Shown here in pieces: positions 8,671 to 16,698 of a stretch of DNA of 30,114 nucleotides. How positions within the stretch are numbered: the first letter of the stretch is position 1; each line of letters starts with the position of its first letter. This DNA is from an uncultured Holdemanella sp. (GTDB taxonomy: Bacteria > Bacillota_I > Bacilli_A > Erysipelotrichales > Erysipelotrichaceae). The notes under the pieces were generated by a model, which was not told where the DNA came from, searched no databases, and saw only the letters and a list, made by a program, of their open reading frames with translations. The translations under genes and the position numbers were made by a program. The stretch lies in assembly GCA_900754615.1 (NCBI GenBank), contig CAAEDN010000063.1, positions 1-30,114 of the forward strand, written 5' to 3'.

Positions 8671-10092
8671 ATGAATTATTTTGTAACGATTGGTATTGAA
8701 ATTCATTGCGAATTAAAAACAAACACAAAAATGTTCTCAGGTGCACCTGTGCGCTTTGGAGAAACCGCAAATACATGTACAAGCGTCATTGATTTAGGAC
8801 ATCCTGGATGTTTACCTTGTGTAAATAAAGAGGCCGTTGCCTTAGCTATTAAGGCATGTACGGCAATGCATTGCGAGTTAGAAACACTAGTTCGTTTTGA
8901 TCGTAAAAACTATTACTATTCTGATTTACCTAAGGGATTCCAGATTACGCAGCAGTTCCATCCAATTGGATCGAATGGATATGTGGAAATTGATGTAGAT
9001 GGTGAAAAGAAAAAAATTCGTATTGAACGTATACATATGGAAGAAGATACAGCTAAACAGTTCCACAAAGAAACAGGTACATATATTGACTTTAACCGTG
9101 CAGGAACTCCATTAATTGAAATTGTTTCTAAGCCAGATATGCATAGTGCAAAAGAAGCGGCTGCTTATGTAGAAACTCTTCGTAAAAACCTTTTATATCT
9201 AAATGTCAGTGATGTAAAAATGGAAGAAGGAAGTATGCGTTGTGATGTCAATATTTCTTTGAGTAAAGACAAAGAGACATTGGGTACAAAGACAGAAATT
9301 AAAAACTTGAACTCAATTGCGAATGTTCAAAAGGCTGTTCAAGCTGAAATTGAACGTCAAAGTGCTTTATTAGATGCAGGTGAAAAAGTAGAACAGGCAA
9401 CACGTCGTTATGATGAAGCGCAAAAGACTACGATTTTAATGCGTAAAAAAGAAGGGAATGTAGATTATAAATACTTCCCTGAACCTAATATTTTCCCAAT
9501 TCAGTTAGATCTTGACTGGGTAAAATCGATTCAAGATAACTTGGAAGAACTTCCAGATGCTCGTTTAGCTCGTTTTATGAAAGATTATGAATTGAGTGAA
9601 TACGATGCAAGTGTATTAGTTTCGGATCGCGAAATGGCTGATTTCTTTGAAAAAGTATTAAAATCCACTAAATTTGCGAAAAAAGCATGTAACTGGGTCA
9701 TTGGTGATGTTTCTGCTTATTTAAATAAAAATAACTTAAGCTTTGCGAAGGTTCCTTGTTCAAGCGAAAACTTAGCGAGTTTGATCAATGTAATTGAAGC
9801 TGGTGAAATCAGTGGTAAACAAGGTAAGGTTGTTTTCGAAGAAGTTATGCAGGGAAAAGATCCTAAAAAAGTCATTGAAGAAAAGGGTATGAAGCAAGTC
9901 AGCGATGATGGAGCTATTTTAGCTATCGTTAATAGTGTATTAGATGCGAACCCTCAATCTATTGAAGATTTCAAAAATGGTAAGGATCGTGCTGTCGGAT
10001 TCTTGGTAGGACAAGTTATGAAGGCAAGTCGTGGCCAGGCAAATCCTAAGCGAACAAATGAATTAATTCAGGAAGAATTAAAGAAAAGATAA
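8671..10092 (+). CDS. gatB: Asp-tRNA(Asn)/Glu-tRNA(Gln) amidotransferase subunit B
   Basis: A 473-residue subunit that binds the mischarged tRNA, activates its carboxylate with ATP and transfers ammonia. Family motifs include GIEIHCELKTNTKMFS at the N-terminus, YYYSDLPKGFQITQ, IHMEEDTAKQ, DFNRAGTPLIEIVS and the C-terminal YqeY-like tail VGQVMKASRGQANP. I use the ATG at 8671 (preceded by GGAGGGATAAG) rather than an upstream in-frame start at 8632, because MNYFVTIGIEIH is the normal family start. The gap from gatA is 2 bases. The presence of GatCAB implies that at least one of Gln-tRNA or Asn-tRNA is made by the indirect route. Confidence 0.97.
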   Translation: MNYFVTIGIEIHCELKTNTKMFSGAPVRFGETANTCTSVIDLGHPGCLPCVNKEAVALAIKACTAMHCELETLVRFDRKNYYYSDLPKGFQITQQFHPIGSNGYVEIDVDGEKKKIRIERIHMEEDTAKQFHKETGTYIDFNRAGTPLIEIVSKPDMHSAKEAAAYVETLRKNLLYLNVSDVKMEEGSMRCDVNISLSKDKETLGTKTEIKNLNSIANVQKAVQAEIERQSALLDAGEKVEQATRRYDEAQKTTILMRKKEGNVDYKYFPEPNIFPIQLDLDWVKSIQDNLEELPDARLARFMKDYELSEYDASVLVSDREMADFFEKVLKSTKFAKKACNWVIGDVSAYLNKNNLSFAKVPCSSENLASLINVIEAGEISGKQGKVVFEEVMQGKDPKKVIEEKGMKQVSDDGAILAIVNSVLDANPQSIEDFKNGKDRAVGFLVGQVMKASRGQANPKRTNELIQEELKKR

Positions 10093-10115
10093 AAGTCTGA
10101 TTCATTCAGACTTTT
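10091..10115 (+). terminator. Rho-independent terminator after gatB
   Basis: A perfect 10-bp stem AAAAGTCTGA/TCAGACTTTT with loop TTCAT begins at the gatB stop codon. The T-rich end belongs to the stem itself, followed by AATGTTTTC. It closes the pcrA-gatB operon and could also work from the other strand. Confidence 0.8.
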
Positions 10116-10132
10116 AATGTTTTCGTGTACTG

Positions 10133-10141
10133 TGATATAAT
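10133..10141 (+). promoter_or_regulatory. Extended -10 promoter (TGATATAAT)
   Basis: TGATATAAT, identical to the element at 298-306, lies 23 bases before the ATG at 10165 and just after the gatB terminator. No good -35 is visible. Confidence 0.6.
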
Positions 10142-10164
10142 AGTTACGTTATTAGGAGGTTTTT

Positions 10165-10803
10165 ATGGCCAAGATGAAACGTAAAAGAGTTGCGTCCAAT
10201 AAACCAACGGGACAAGGACACAAGCTTGTTTGGTTTACTGTTATTATGATTTTGATTCCGGTTGTGATTGTAGGTTATGTATTATTGACAAGTGTAGGTG
10301 GACAAAACCATCCTGTAGAAGGGAATCGTTTTTCAAAGACAGATTTAAATCCAGCTATTACAGATAATAGTATTTCTTCACTTGAATCAAGTTTAGCATC
10401 CATTGATAATGTAGAAAAGGCAAGCGTGAACCTATTAAGTGCTACACTTCGCGTTCATATTGATTTAGTGGACAGTGCAACGGATGAAGTTGCTAGTCAA
10501 GCTTTAGATGCAGCTTATAATGTGATTAATGATCAATTGCCAATTGATACTTATTTTACAAATAAAGATGATTCTAAGATGTATGATCTAGAAATTGATG
10601 CATATAATTATTTAATTGATGATACGCATACAACTGATGGATGGACATATTTGAAACTGACAAAGACTGGTGCTAGTAAAGGTAGTGTAACGGATAATAT
10701 GACAACAGCGAAAGATCCTGAACTATCAAGTGAATTAAAGGCAGCTAGTGATCAGATTCAACAAAATATAGCGAATGCACAGAATGAGGAAGATGGGCAA
10801 TAG
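10165..10803 (+). CDS. Membrane-anchored protein of unknown function, 212 aa
   Basis: The ATG at 10165 follows TTAGGAGG at good spacing. The first 20 residues are very basic (MAKMKRKRV...), then one hydrophobic segment at about 21-41 (WFTVIMILIPVVIVGYVLL) and a C-terminal extracytoplasmic part of about 170 residues rich in Asp, Ser and Thr. This is the topology of a type II membrane protein or an uncleaved signal anchor; no signal peptidase motif is obvious. Residues 68-100 (SLASIDNVEKASVNLLSATL...) look like a compact alpha/beta unit. I do not recognise the family. A hairpin overlaps its stop codon, so it is mainly a one-gene unit, with possible read-through to the next gene. Confidence 0.85.
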   Translation: MAKMKRKRVASNKPTGQGHKLVWFTVIMILIPVVIVGYVLLTSVGGQNHPVEGNRFSKTDLNPAITDNSISSLESSLASIDNVEKASVNLLSATLRVHIDLVDSATDEVASQALDAAYNVINDQLPIDTYFTNKDDSKMYDLEIDAYNYLIDDTHTTDGWTYLKLTKTGASKGSVTDNMTTAKDPELSSELKAASDQIQQNIANAQNEEDGQ

Positions 10804-10818
10804 TCCATCTTTTGTTTT
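10790..10818 (+). terminator. Terminator hairpin overlapping the stop codon
   Basis: A 9-bp stem (10790-10798 with 10803-10811, one G-T pair, loop AATA) contains the TAG stop at 10801-10803 and is followed by TTTTGTTTT. The next gene starts 10 bases later with its own GGAGGA, so this hairpin may act as an attenuating or read-through terminator. Confidence 0.6.
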
Positions 10819-10827
10819 GGAGGAAAA

Positions 10828-11637
10828 ATGAAATTATATGTAGATGAAAATCATGTGTGCCATACGATGCATGAGGCAACAAATGACATGAAGTGTTTTG
10901 AAGAATTTGATAATAATGTGAAATGGGTGGATAGTAAACCCTATGTGTATGGAGATATTAAATTTATCGAAAATAAATTGTGTCCGGTTCATGTTTTATT
11001 GAATACGAGTATGATTGATGAAAAATGGATCTATATGAATTTAAAATCTTATATTACGAAATATGAGCGTGTTTGTGTTTTGGCATTCAGTTTCTTTGAT
11101 GATACTAAAAATGAGCAGGATTGGAATAAACAATATGCGCCTGGCCAAGGAATCTGGTATCGTAGCAATCAGGATGTTTTCTATAAATATGGGATTTCAG
11201 AAGAACAAATTACTTGGGTAAACTATTTTACAGATTCAATTGATGAAATGAAAAATAAAATTATAAATAGTTCTGTCTTAATGCTGACAGGTGGAGCCCC
11301 TAATTTAATGATGAAGCGGATCAAAGAAAAAAAGTTAAAAAAAATCTTGAAAAATTATAAGGGTGTCATGATTGGATATAGTGCAGGAGCCATGATTCAA
11401 TTTGATACATATCATATTAGTCCAGACGAGGATTATTCTGATTTTTCATATCAAAATGGCCTTGGCTGTTTATCTGGTTTTGATGTGGAAGTACATTTTC
11501 GAAAGAGCAAAACTCAAATGGAGAGCATCCAAAAAGTGCAAGCGGATAAAGAAATTCCTGTTTATGGCATCTTTGAAAATGGTGGAATGATCGTTGAAAA
11601 TGGTATTATTTGTTTTGGGAATGTAGATATATATTAA
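10828..11637 (+). CDS. Peptidase S51 / PepE-like type 1 glutamine amidotransferase-fold protein
   Basis: A 269-residue soluble protein with a nucleophile elbow GYSAGA (183-188, serine 185), the hallmark of the S51 dipeptidase E group, preceded by VLMLTGGAPN. Candidate partners are H223 (VEVHF) and E250 (GIFENGG); these were picked by position and are not proven. The first 70 residues do not resemble PepE and look like an added N-terminal segment. The start at 10828 follows GGAGGAAAA. Characterised S51 enzymes are Asp-dipeptidases or cyanophycinases; distant members are often annotated only as Type 1 glutamine amidotransferase-like. The substrate is unknown. A long AT-rich inverted repeat follows the gene. 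Confidence 0.8.
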   Translation: MKLYVDENHVCHTMHEATNDMKCFEEFDNNVKWVDSKPYVYGDIKFIENKLCPVHVLLNTSMIDEKWIYMNLKSYITKYERVCVLAFSFFDDTKNEQDWNKQYAPGQGIWYRSNQDVFYKYGISEEQITWVNYFTDSIDEMKNKIINSSVLMLTGGAPNLMMKRIKEKKLKKILKNYKGVMIGYSAGAMIQFDTYHISPDEDYSDFSYQNGLGCLSGFDVEVHFRKSKTQMESIQKVQADKEIPVYGIFENGGMIVENGIICFGNVDIY

Positions 11638-11646
11638 GAATTGGTT

Positions 11647-11714
11647 AAAAATAACTATTAATATTTGTAAAAATTAATTTAATTTTTGTACAAATTAGTT
11701 AATAGTTATTTTTT
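11647..11714 (+). repeat. Long nested AT-rich inverted repeat (probable terminator)
   Basis: The outer arms AAAAATAACTATTAA (11647-11661) and TTAATAGTTATTTTT (11699-11713) are perfect 15-base complements. Inside them ATTTGTAAAAATTAA (11663-11677) pairs with 11679-11695, apart from a two-base bulge. The whole forms a hairpin of about 30 bp ending in T-rich sequence. It can terminate the upstream gene, perhaps in both directions; its size is unusual for a simple terminator. Confidence 0.8.
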
Positions 11715-11807
11715 AATGTTATTTTCACGTAGATGTGGGATACTAATAGTGCGCAACAAAACATGTTTTGGTTAGAAATGATGAAAAATAATGGACAGGA
11801 GAATAAA

Positions 11808-12326
11808 ATGAAATTTTGTAAATTAATTACAGAAGTTGATGTTGAGTTATTAGAATGGTTATGGGAAAGAGGTTATCCTGTAGAGCGTATTGTAGAAGGA
11901 GAATTTGTTTATTTTAAAACGCCAGCATTATTGTGTGAAAATTTAACGATGAATGATGATGTGAAACATTACAGTAATGGTTTGATTCGTATGGAAATTG
12001 AAAACGTTCAAAAGAAACGAGGTCTATATAAATCAGATGATTTATTGATAGATGTGGAGTCAAATATGATTTATAGAGGAGAAGAAAAAATACTGGTACC
12101 TAAATCAAGTTTTGCACTTATTCAAACATTGATTAATGCTCCGCATAAAACCGTATCACGAGCTACTTTATTGTTTAACTTAGAACAAATATATAATCAT
12201 GATATATTAGATAATACGTTGACCGTACATATTGCTTTGATTCGTCGTTTGATAGGAAATAAATATATCGGAACGCATAAAACGGTGGGATATTATTGGA
12301 AGTTTGACGTTATTAAAGTGGGATAA
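11808..12326 (+). CDS. Winged-helix (OmpR/PhoB-type) DNA-binding protein without receiver domain
   Basis: A 172-residue protein. Its last 95 residues match the Trans_reg_C winged-helix domain: LLIDVESNMIYRGEEKILV, the helix RATLLFNLEQIYN, the recognition-helix region DNTLTVHIALIRRLIG, and the wing hairpin IGTHKTVGYYWKF. The first 70 residues are not a phosphoacceptor receiver domain; they are short and I do not recognise them. I chose the ATG at 11808 because it follows GGACAGGAG; the frame extends to 11733 but without a binding site. No sensor kinase lies nearby. The glycogen phosphorylase gene follows by 61 bases but has its own promoter. It may be a one-component regulator of neighbours or of itself. 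Confidence 0.85.
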   Translation: MKFCKLITEVDVELLEWLWERGYPVERIVEGEFVYFKTPALLCENLTMNDDVKHYSNGLIRMEIENVQKKRGLYKSDDLLIDVESNMIYRGEEKILVPKSSFALIQTLINAPHKTVSRATLLFNLEQIYNHDILDNTLTVHIALIRRLIGNKYIGTHKTVGYYWKFDVIKVG

Positions 12327-12328
12327 AG

Positions 12329-12358
12329 TTGAAAAGTGGCTCAAAATAAATGTATAAT
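12329..12358 (+). promoter_or_regulatory. Promoter of glgP (TTGAAA, 18 bp, TATAAT)
   Basis: TTGAAA (12329-12334) and TATAAT (12353-12358) are separated by 18 bases, starting 3 bases after the stop of the regulator gene and ending 29 bases before the glgP ATG. This is the best sigma-A-type match in this part of the window. Confidence 0.75.
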
Positions 12359-12387
12359 GCTAATATGTGAGAAGGAGATATTAGGTT

Positions 12388-14802
12388 ATGCAACATCTAT
12401 TTGAGTCAAAAGATAGTTTTAAAGAGAGTTTTAAACAAGCTGTTTCAGATGCTTATGGACGCGATTTTGAGGATACATATCCAGAAGAGAGATATATCGT
12501 TCTAGGAAACATGATTCGTGATTTTGCGGGTGAGCATTGGAGAGAAACAAAAAATGCAATCAAAAAATCCGAAGCAAAACAGCTATATTATTTTTCAATG
12601 GAATTCTTGATGGGCCGTTTGATGACTAGTAATTTAATGAATTTAAATATTTATGACATTGTAAAAGATGGATTAAAAGATTTAGGAATGGACATCAATG
12701 ACATGGAAAATATTGAAAGTGATGCAGGACTAGGAAATGGTGGCTTGGGAAGACTAGCTGCATGTTTCATGGATTCACTTGCATCACTTGATTTAGCTGG
12801 ACATGGTAACTGTATCCGTTATCGTTATGGCTTGTTTAAGCAAAAGATTGAAAACAACCAACAGGTTGAGTTGCCAGATTGCTGGTTAAAGAATGGTAAT
12901 GTTTGGGAAGTATGGAAACCTCAACATGCTGTAAAGGTTGAATTTGGTGGATATGTCGACGGGTATATGGATGGATATGGAAAATTCCATGCTCAACATC
13001 ATCCAGACTTTGTTGTACGTGCAGTACCTTATGATGAACCGATTGTTGGATATCACACAACAACAACAAATACACTTCGTTTATGGGATGCGGAAGTTGA
13101 TGAAGATTCAGTAAATTCAGGTAGATTGAATGAATACTTGAATCAAGTCACAGCTATTACAGCTAATGTATATCCTGATGATTCAACAATCGAAGGAAAA
13201 CGTTTGCGTTTAACACAAGAATATTTCTTTGTATGTGCTGGAATTGATCAAATTATTCGTTCACACTTACGTGTATACCCAAGTTTAGATAATTTAGGTG
13301 ATAAAGTAGCAATTCAGTTAAATGATACACACCCTGTATTAGTTATTCCTGAATTAATGCGTGTTTTATTGGATGATTATTTCTATGATTGGGATGATGC
13401 ATGGAATATCGTAACAAAAACAGTTGCATATACAAACCACACTGTAATGGCTGAAGCCTTGGAAAAATGGTCTCAAGACATGGTTCGTTCCTTATTACCA
13501 CGTTTATACATGATCATTGAAGAAATCAACCGTCGTTTCAAATACGATGTGGATCACAGAGGATTATGTGGAATCTTCAATAATGTTTCTATCCTTAAAG
13601 AAGGACAGGTGCATATGGCAAATTTAGCTATTGTAGGTTCACATAGCGTAAATGGTGTTGCTAAACTTCACTCTGAAATTTTAGTGAATGATGTATTCAA
13701 AGACTTTGTTACAATTTATCCTAATAAATTTAACAATAAGACAAACGGTATTACACACCGTAGATGGTTATTGTTCTCGAACCCTCAATTAACAGAATTG
13801 TTAGAAGAAACAATTGGGGATGAGTTCAAGACAAATCCAGAAAAATTAGAAGATTTAATGGCACACGTTGAAGATGAAACTTTACAAACTAAGTTCATGG
13901 ATGTGAAATTAGAACGTAAAAAGATTTTAGCTGCTTATGTAAAAGAAAACTTGGGTATTGATATTGATGTTAATTCAATCTTTGATTGCCAGGCAAAACG
14001 TCTTCACGCATACAAACGCCAATTATTAAATATCTTCCATGTTATGTACTTATATTTAAGAATGAAACAGGATCCTTCATTTAGAATCTATCCTCGTACA
14101 TTCTTCTATTCTGCAAAAGCTGCAGCTAGTTATGATTTAGCTAAGGAAATCATTAAATTAATCAACATGGTTGCTAATGTTGTAAATAATGATCCAGAAA
14201 TTTCTAAATTTATGAAGGTTGTCTTTATTCCTAACTACTCAGTATCTATCGCAGAAATCTTATTGAATGCAGCAGATGTTTCAGAACAAATCTCTACGGC
14301 TGGTAAAGAAGCTAGTGGTACAGGAAACATGAAATACATGATGAATGGTGCAATCACTCTTGGTACATTGGATGGAGCTAATGTTGAAATTGTTGAACGT
14401 GTTGGATATGAAAATGCAGAAATCTTTGGTTTACATGTTGAAGATATTAACGAACTTCGTCATGAAAACTCATATAATGCATGGAACTTATACAATTCAA
14501 ATTACAATATTCGTATGGTAATTGATTCACTTAAGAATTGTGTTTGGTCAAATGATCCAAATGAATTTAAATTGATCAATAACGATTTAATGATGCGTAA
14601 CGATGAATTCTTCGTATTAGCTGATTTTGATGCATATTGTTATGCGCAAGAAAGAGTACAAGCTCGTTATATGGACAAGAGTCGCTGGGCTAAGACAATG
14701 TTGATCAATATTGCAAAATCTGGATATTTCTCAAGTGACCGTACAATTAGCGAGTACGCAAAAGAAATTTGGGATTTAAAACCATTATCATTTGAAGACT
14801 AA
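12388..14802 (+). CDS. glgP: Glycogen/maltodextrin phosphorylase
   Basis: An 804-residue PLP-dependent phosphorylase that releases glucose 1-phosphate from alpha-1,4-glucans. Diagnostic blocks are YYFSMEFLMGRLM, DAGLGNGGLGRLAACFMDS, QLNDTHPVLVIPELMR, TNHTVMAEALEKW, GITHRRW and the PLP segment EASGTGNMKYMMNGA with the Schiff-base lysine at residue 649, followed by TLGTLDGANVEI. Length is typical of the GT35 family. The ATG follows GAAGGAGA. It stands alone between its own promoter and terminator, with no glgA, glgB, glgC or malQ nearby, so the partner enzymes must be elsewhere. Even, host-like codon use suggests a core gene. Glycogen versus maltodextrin preference cannot be judged. Confidence 0.96.
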   Translation: MQHLFESKDSFKESFKQAVSDAYGRDFEDTYPEERYIVLGNMIRDFAGEHWRETKNAIKKSEAKQLYYFSMEFLMGRLMTSNLMNLNIYDIVKDGLKDLGMDINDMENIESDAGLGNGGLGRLAACFMDSLASLDLAGHGNCIRYRYGLFKQKIENNQQVELPDCWLKNGNVWEVWKPQHAVKVEFGGYVDGYMDGYGKFHAQHHPDFVVRAVPYDEPIVGYHTTTTNTLRLWDAEVDEDSVNSGRLNEYLNQVTAITANVYPDDSTIEGKRLRLTQEYFFVCAGIDQIIRSHLRVYPSLDNLGDKVAIQLNDTHPVLVIPELMRVLLDDYFYDWDDAWNIVTKTVAYTNHTVMAEALEKWSQDMVRSLLPRLYMIIEEINRRFKYDVDHRGLCGIFNNVSILKEGQVHMANLAIVGSHSVNGVAKLHSEILVNDVFKDFVTIYPNKFNNKTNGITHRRWLLFSNPQLTELLEETIGDEFKTNPEKLEDLMAHVEDETLQTKFMDVKLERKKILAAYVKENLGIDIDVNSIFDCQAKRLHAYKRQLLNIFHVMYLYLRMKQDPSFRIYPRTFFYSAKAAASYDLAKEIIKLINMVANVVNNDPEISKFMKVVFIPNYSVSIAEILLNAADVSEQISTAGKEASGTGNMKYMMNGAITLGTLDGANVEIVERVGYENAEIFGLHVEDINELRHENSYNAWNLYNSNYNIRMVIDSLKNCVWSNDPNEFKLINNDLMMRNDEFFVLADFDAYCYAQERVQARYMDKSRWAKTMLINIAKSGYFSSDRTISEYAKEIWDLKPLSFED

Positions 14803-14815
14803 AAGAATTAAAAAC

Positions 14816-14855
14816 GGATCATAATCACTTTGAAAGGTGAATGATCCTTTTTTTT
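14816..14855 (+). terminator. Rho-independent terminator after glgP
   Basis: GGATCAT (14816-14822) pairs with ATGATCC (14841-14847). An inner CACTTT/AAGGTG stem extends it, and eight T follow. Confidence 0.9.
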
Positions 14856-14859
14856 GCGT

Positions 14860-14865
14860 TATAAT
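14860..14865 (+). promoter_or_regulatory. Possible -10 element (TATAAT)
   Basis: A perfect TATAAT lies 20 bases before the ATG at 14886, directly after the glgP terminator. No -35 is evident because the expected place falls in the terminator hairpin. Confidence 0.4.
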
Positions 14866-14885
14866 GTAGTCGAGGGTTATGTGAA

Positions 14886-15974
14886 ATGAACGAAGTGTTA
14901 TTTGCGGAAATATATTATATATGTGTGGTCATCATGTTGATTCTAGGTTTTAAAACCTATCGGTCCATGATGAAAAATGCTCAAAAAGTTAGCTTTTTAG
15001 CCGTTGCTTTTTTGCATATATTATATTTTCAAACCGATTTAGTACGAATGACGACAAATAGTCAGGATTTGTTTCTAAATGAAATGTGCTTCCTGTTTTT
15101 TTCGCTATGCACACTTTCCTGGTTTAACTACATTCAGACAATGCTCGGTATTCATTATGTAAAGAAATCACAAACATTTTTTTCGATGCTTCCACTGATT
15201 ATAAGTGTTGTATTATTATTGGTTAATACCTTGAATGGATGTTTGTTTTATATTGATCAAAGTGGAGATTTTCAAAATGGATTACTCTATGTTTCATATG
15301 TTCTAATAAATGATATCTATTACATTATAGGAGCTTATCAAGCTTATATTTATAGTCATAGGGCGAAGAATTATCAACAAAAGAAATCCAATCAGATATT
15401 GGGAATTTATATGATATTTCTATTGTTGGTTGGTACGATTCAAGATTTTTTCCGGGATATTCCTATTTTTTGTGTTGGTACCAGTCTTAGCATTTTAATC
15501 GTATATATCAGTTTAGAAGAACAAATGATTTCCATTGATCCATTAACACAATTAAACAACCGTAATCGTATGGAGCAGTATTTGTTTGAATGTGTAAGAA
15601 GTCAAGATTTAAATATGTATTTGTTGGTACTGGATGTGAATCGATTCAAAAAAATCAACGATGAACATGGACATGCCCAAGGTGACTTGGCATTAAAGGC
15701 TATTGCGAGTTGTTTAAAGGAATCCTGTATTGAAAAGAGTGATTTTATTGCACGTTATGGCGGAGATGAATTTGTGATTGTTTATAAAGGGAATGATGTA
15801 GAGGATTTATGCCAAAGAATTCATGATTCTATTCAAAAACTATCTTTTCCTTTTGATCTGGATGTGAGTATTGGATGCGCACTATATCATAAAGATATAC
15901 ATAAATGGAGTGATTGGTTTATTGAAGCAGATAAACGACTATATAATGAAAAGAAGAACTTAAAAGGCCAGTGA
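14886..15974 (+). CDS. Membrane diguanylate cyclase (GGDEF domain)
   Basis: A 362-residue protein with about six or seven hydrophobic segments in the first 210 residues, then a GGDEF domain (about 212-360) that makes cyclic di-GMP from two GTP. DPLTQLNNR opens the domain, LVLDVNRFKKINDEHGH carries the metal-binding Asp, and RYGGDEF (GGDEF at 292-296) is intact, so activity is expected. The product-inhibition I-site position, five residues before GGDEF, reads EKSD instead of RxxD, so feedback inhibition may be absent. The membrane half resembles no ligand domain I can name. It is a single-gene unit between terminators. The start has only a weak binding site (GAGGG). Confidence 0.9.
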   Translation: MNEVLFAEIYYICVVIMLILGFKTYRSMMKNAQKVSFLAVAFLHILYFQTDLVRMTTNSQDLFLNEMCFLFFSLCTLSWFNYIQTMLGIHYVKKSQTFFSMLPLIISVVLLLVNTLNGCLFYIDQSGDFQNGLLYVSYVLINDIYYIIGAYQAYIYSHRAKNYQQKKSNQILGIYMIFLLLVGTIQDFFRDIPIFCVGTSLSILIVYISLEEQMISIDPLTQLNNRNRMEQYLFECVRSQDLNMYLLVLDVNRFKKINDEHGHAQGDLALKAIASCLKESCIEKSDFIARYGGDEFVIVYKGNDVEDLCQRIHDSIQKLSFPFDLDVSIGCALYHKDIHKWSDWFIEADKRLYNEKKNLKGQ

Positions 15975-15986
15975 TTTACTGGCCTT
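15964..15986. terminator. Bidirectional terminator between convergent genes
   Basis: AAGGCCAGT (15964-15972) and ACTGGCCTT (15978-15986) form a perfect 9-bp stem with loop GATTT, which contains part of the plus-strand TGA stop. The T tract is weak on the plus strand (TTGATT) and slightly better on the minus strand (TTTTAAG). Confidence 0.7.
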
Positions 15987-16621
15987 GATTCGTACCAAGC
16001 GTTAGCTCGAATAGGAGCACTATACTGTTTTTGATTTTAAGTGGAAAGCAGCTAAACCAAAATAAGTCATTGCCACATAGATGTAAGTTCTTTAGATTCT
16101 CGATATTTAAAATATCATGATTTTTAAATAAGGCCTTGTTTATTGTTAAATTTGCATCTGAGATAGGATCTAAACCAATCACATCAAAGCCAATGCCTTT
16201 AAACTTTTGATTCAAAATGAAATCTAATACCTCCTCATCAATACAAGGGTATGCATTAAAGTAGGAAGCTTAATTCCAGCGCTTGTTACAACCTAGATTA
16301 AAAAGAAGAAAATATGCTTGTTTTGCCTTGTAAGAATCGATTAAATCCATTGTGATTGATTGTCCCTCTTTTAATGTTTTACAATCAATGACCAGCGCTT
16401 TACCTATGAATTGTTCTGGTGGAAATTGATCTAATGTTGTGTGATTTTTAAAAATATGAGCTGGTGGATCTACATGTGTTCCTGTATATGAATACATATG
16501 CAACAAAGTTTCTTTAAAACCATCCCTCATATGTATTCATCGTTGTTAATTTAGGTTTTTCTGTACCTGGATAAACAAGCATATCCTCTGAAATGGTATG
16601 TGTTAAATTGATGACTTTCAT
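15976..16621 (-). pseudogene. Broken cyclase-family (PF04199, kynurenine formamidase-like) gene
   Basis: Read on the minus strand from the ATG at 16621 (binding site GAGGT upstream), the first 30 codons give MKVINLTHTISEDMLVYPGT, the normal start of this metal-dependent hydrolase family. Near 16527 a one-base loss shifts the frame. The continuation DGFKETLLHMYSYTGTHVD carries the metal-binding motif, but with Tyr where the first His is expected. At 16270-16272 an in-frame TAA interrupts the gene, yet coding continues in the same frame (SYFNAYPCIDEEVLDFIL, then FKGIGFDVIGLDPISD). Near 16015 a second frameshift separates ENLKNLHLCGNDLF...LKIKNS from the family ending APIRA. Three lesions plus a changed ligand mean a true pseudogene rather than one sequencing error. 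Confidence 0.9.
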
Positions 16622-16669
16622 TTTAACCTCTTTTACATACTATTTAAACACTACATTTAATCTGTATTG

Positions 16670-16678
16670 TGTTAAAAT
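16670..16678 (+). promoter_or_regulatory. Possible extended -10 promoter for dxr (TGTTAAAAT)
   Basis: TGTTAAAAT fits the TGn-10 pattern and lies 20 bases before the dxr ATG. No convincing -35 is present. Confidence 0.45.
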
Positions 16679-16698
16679 TATAAGTACAGGTGATAAGT

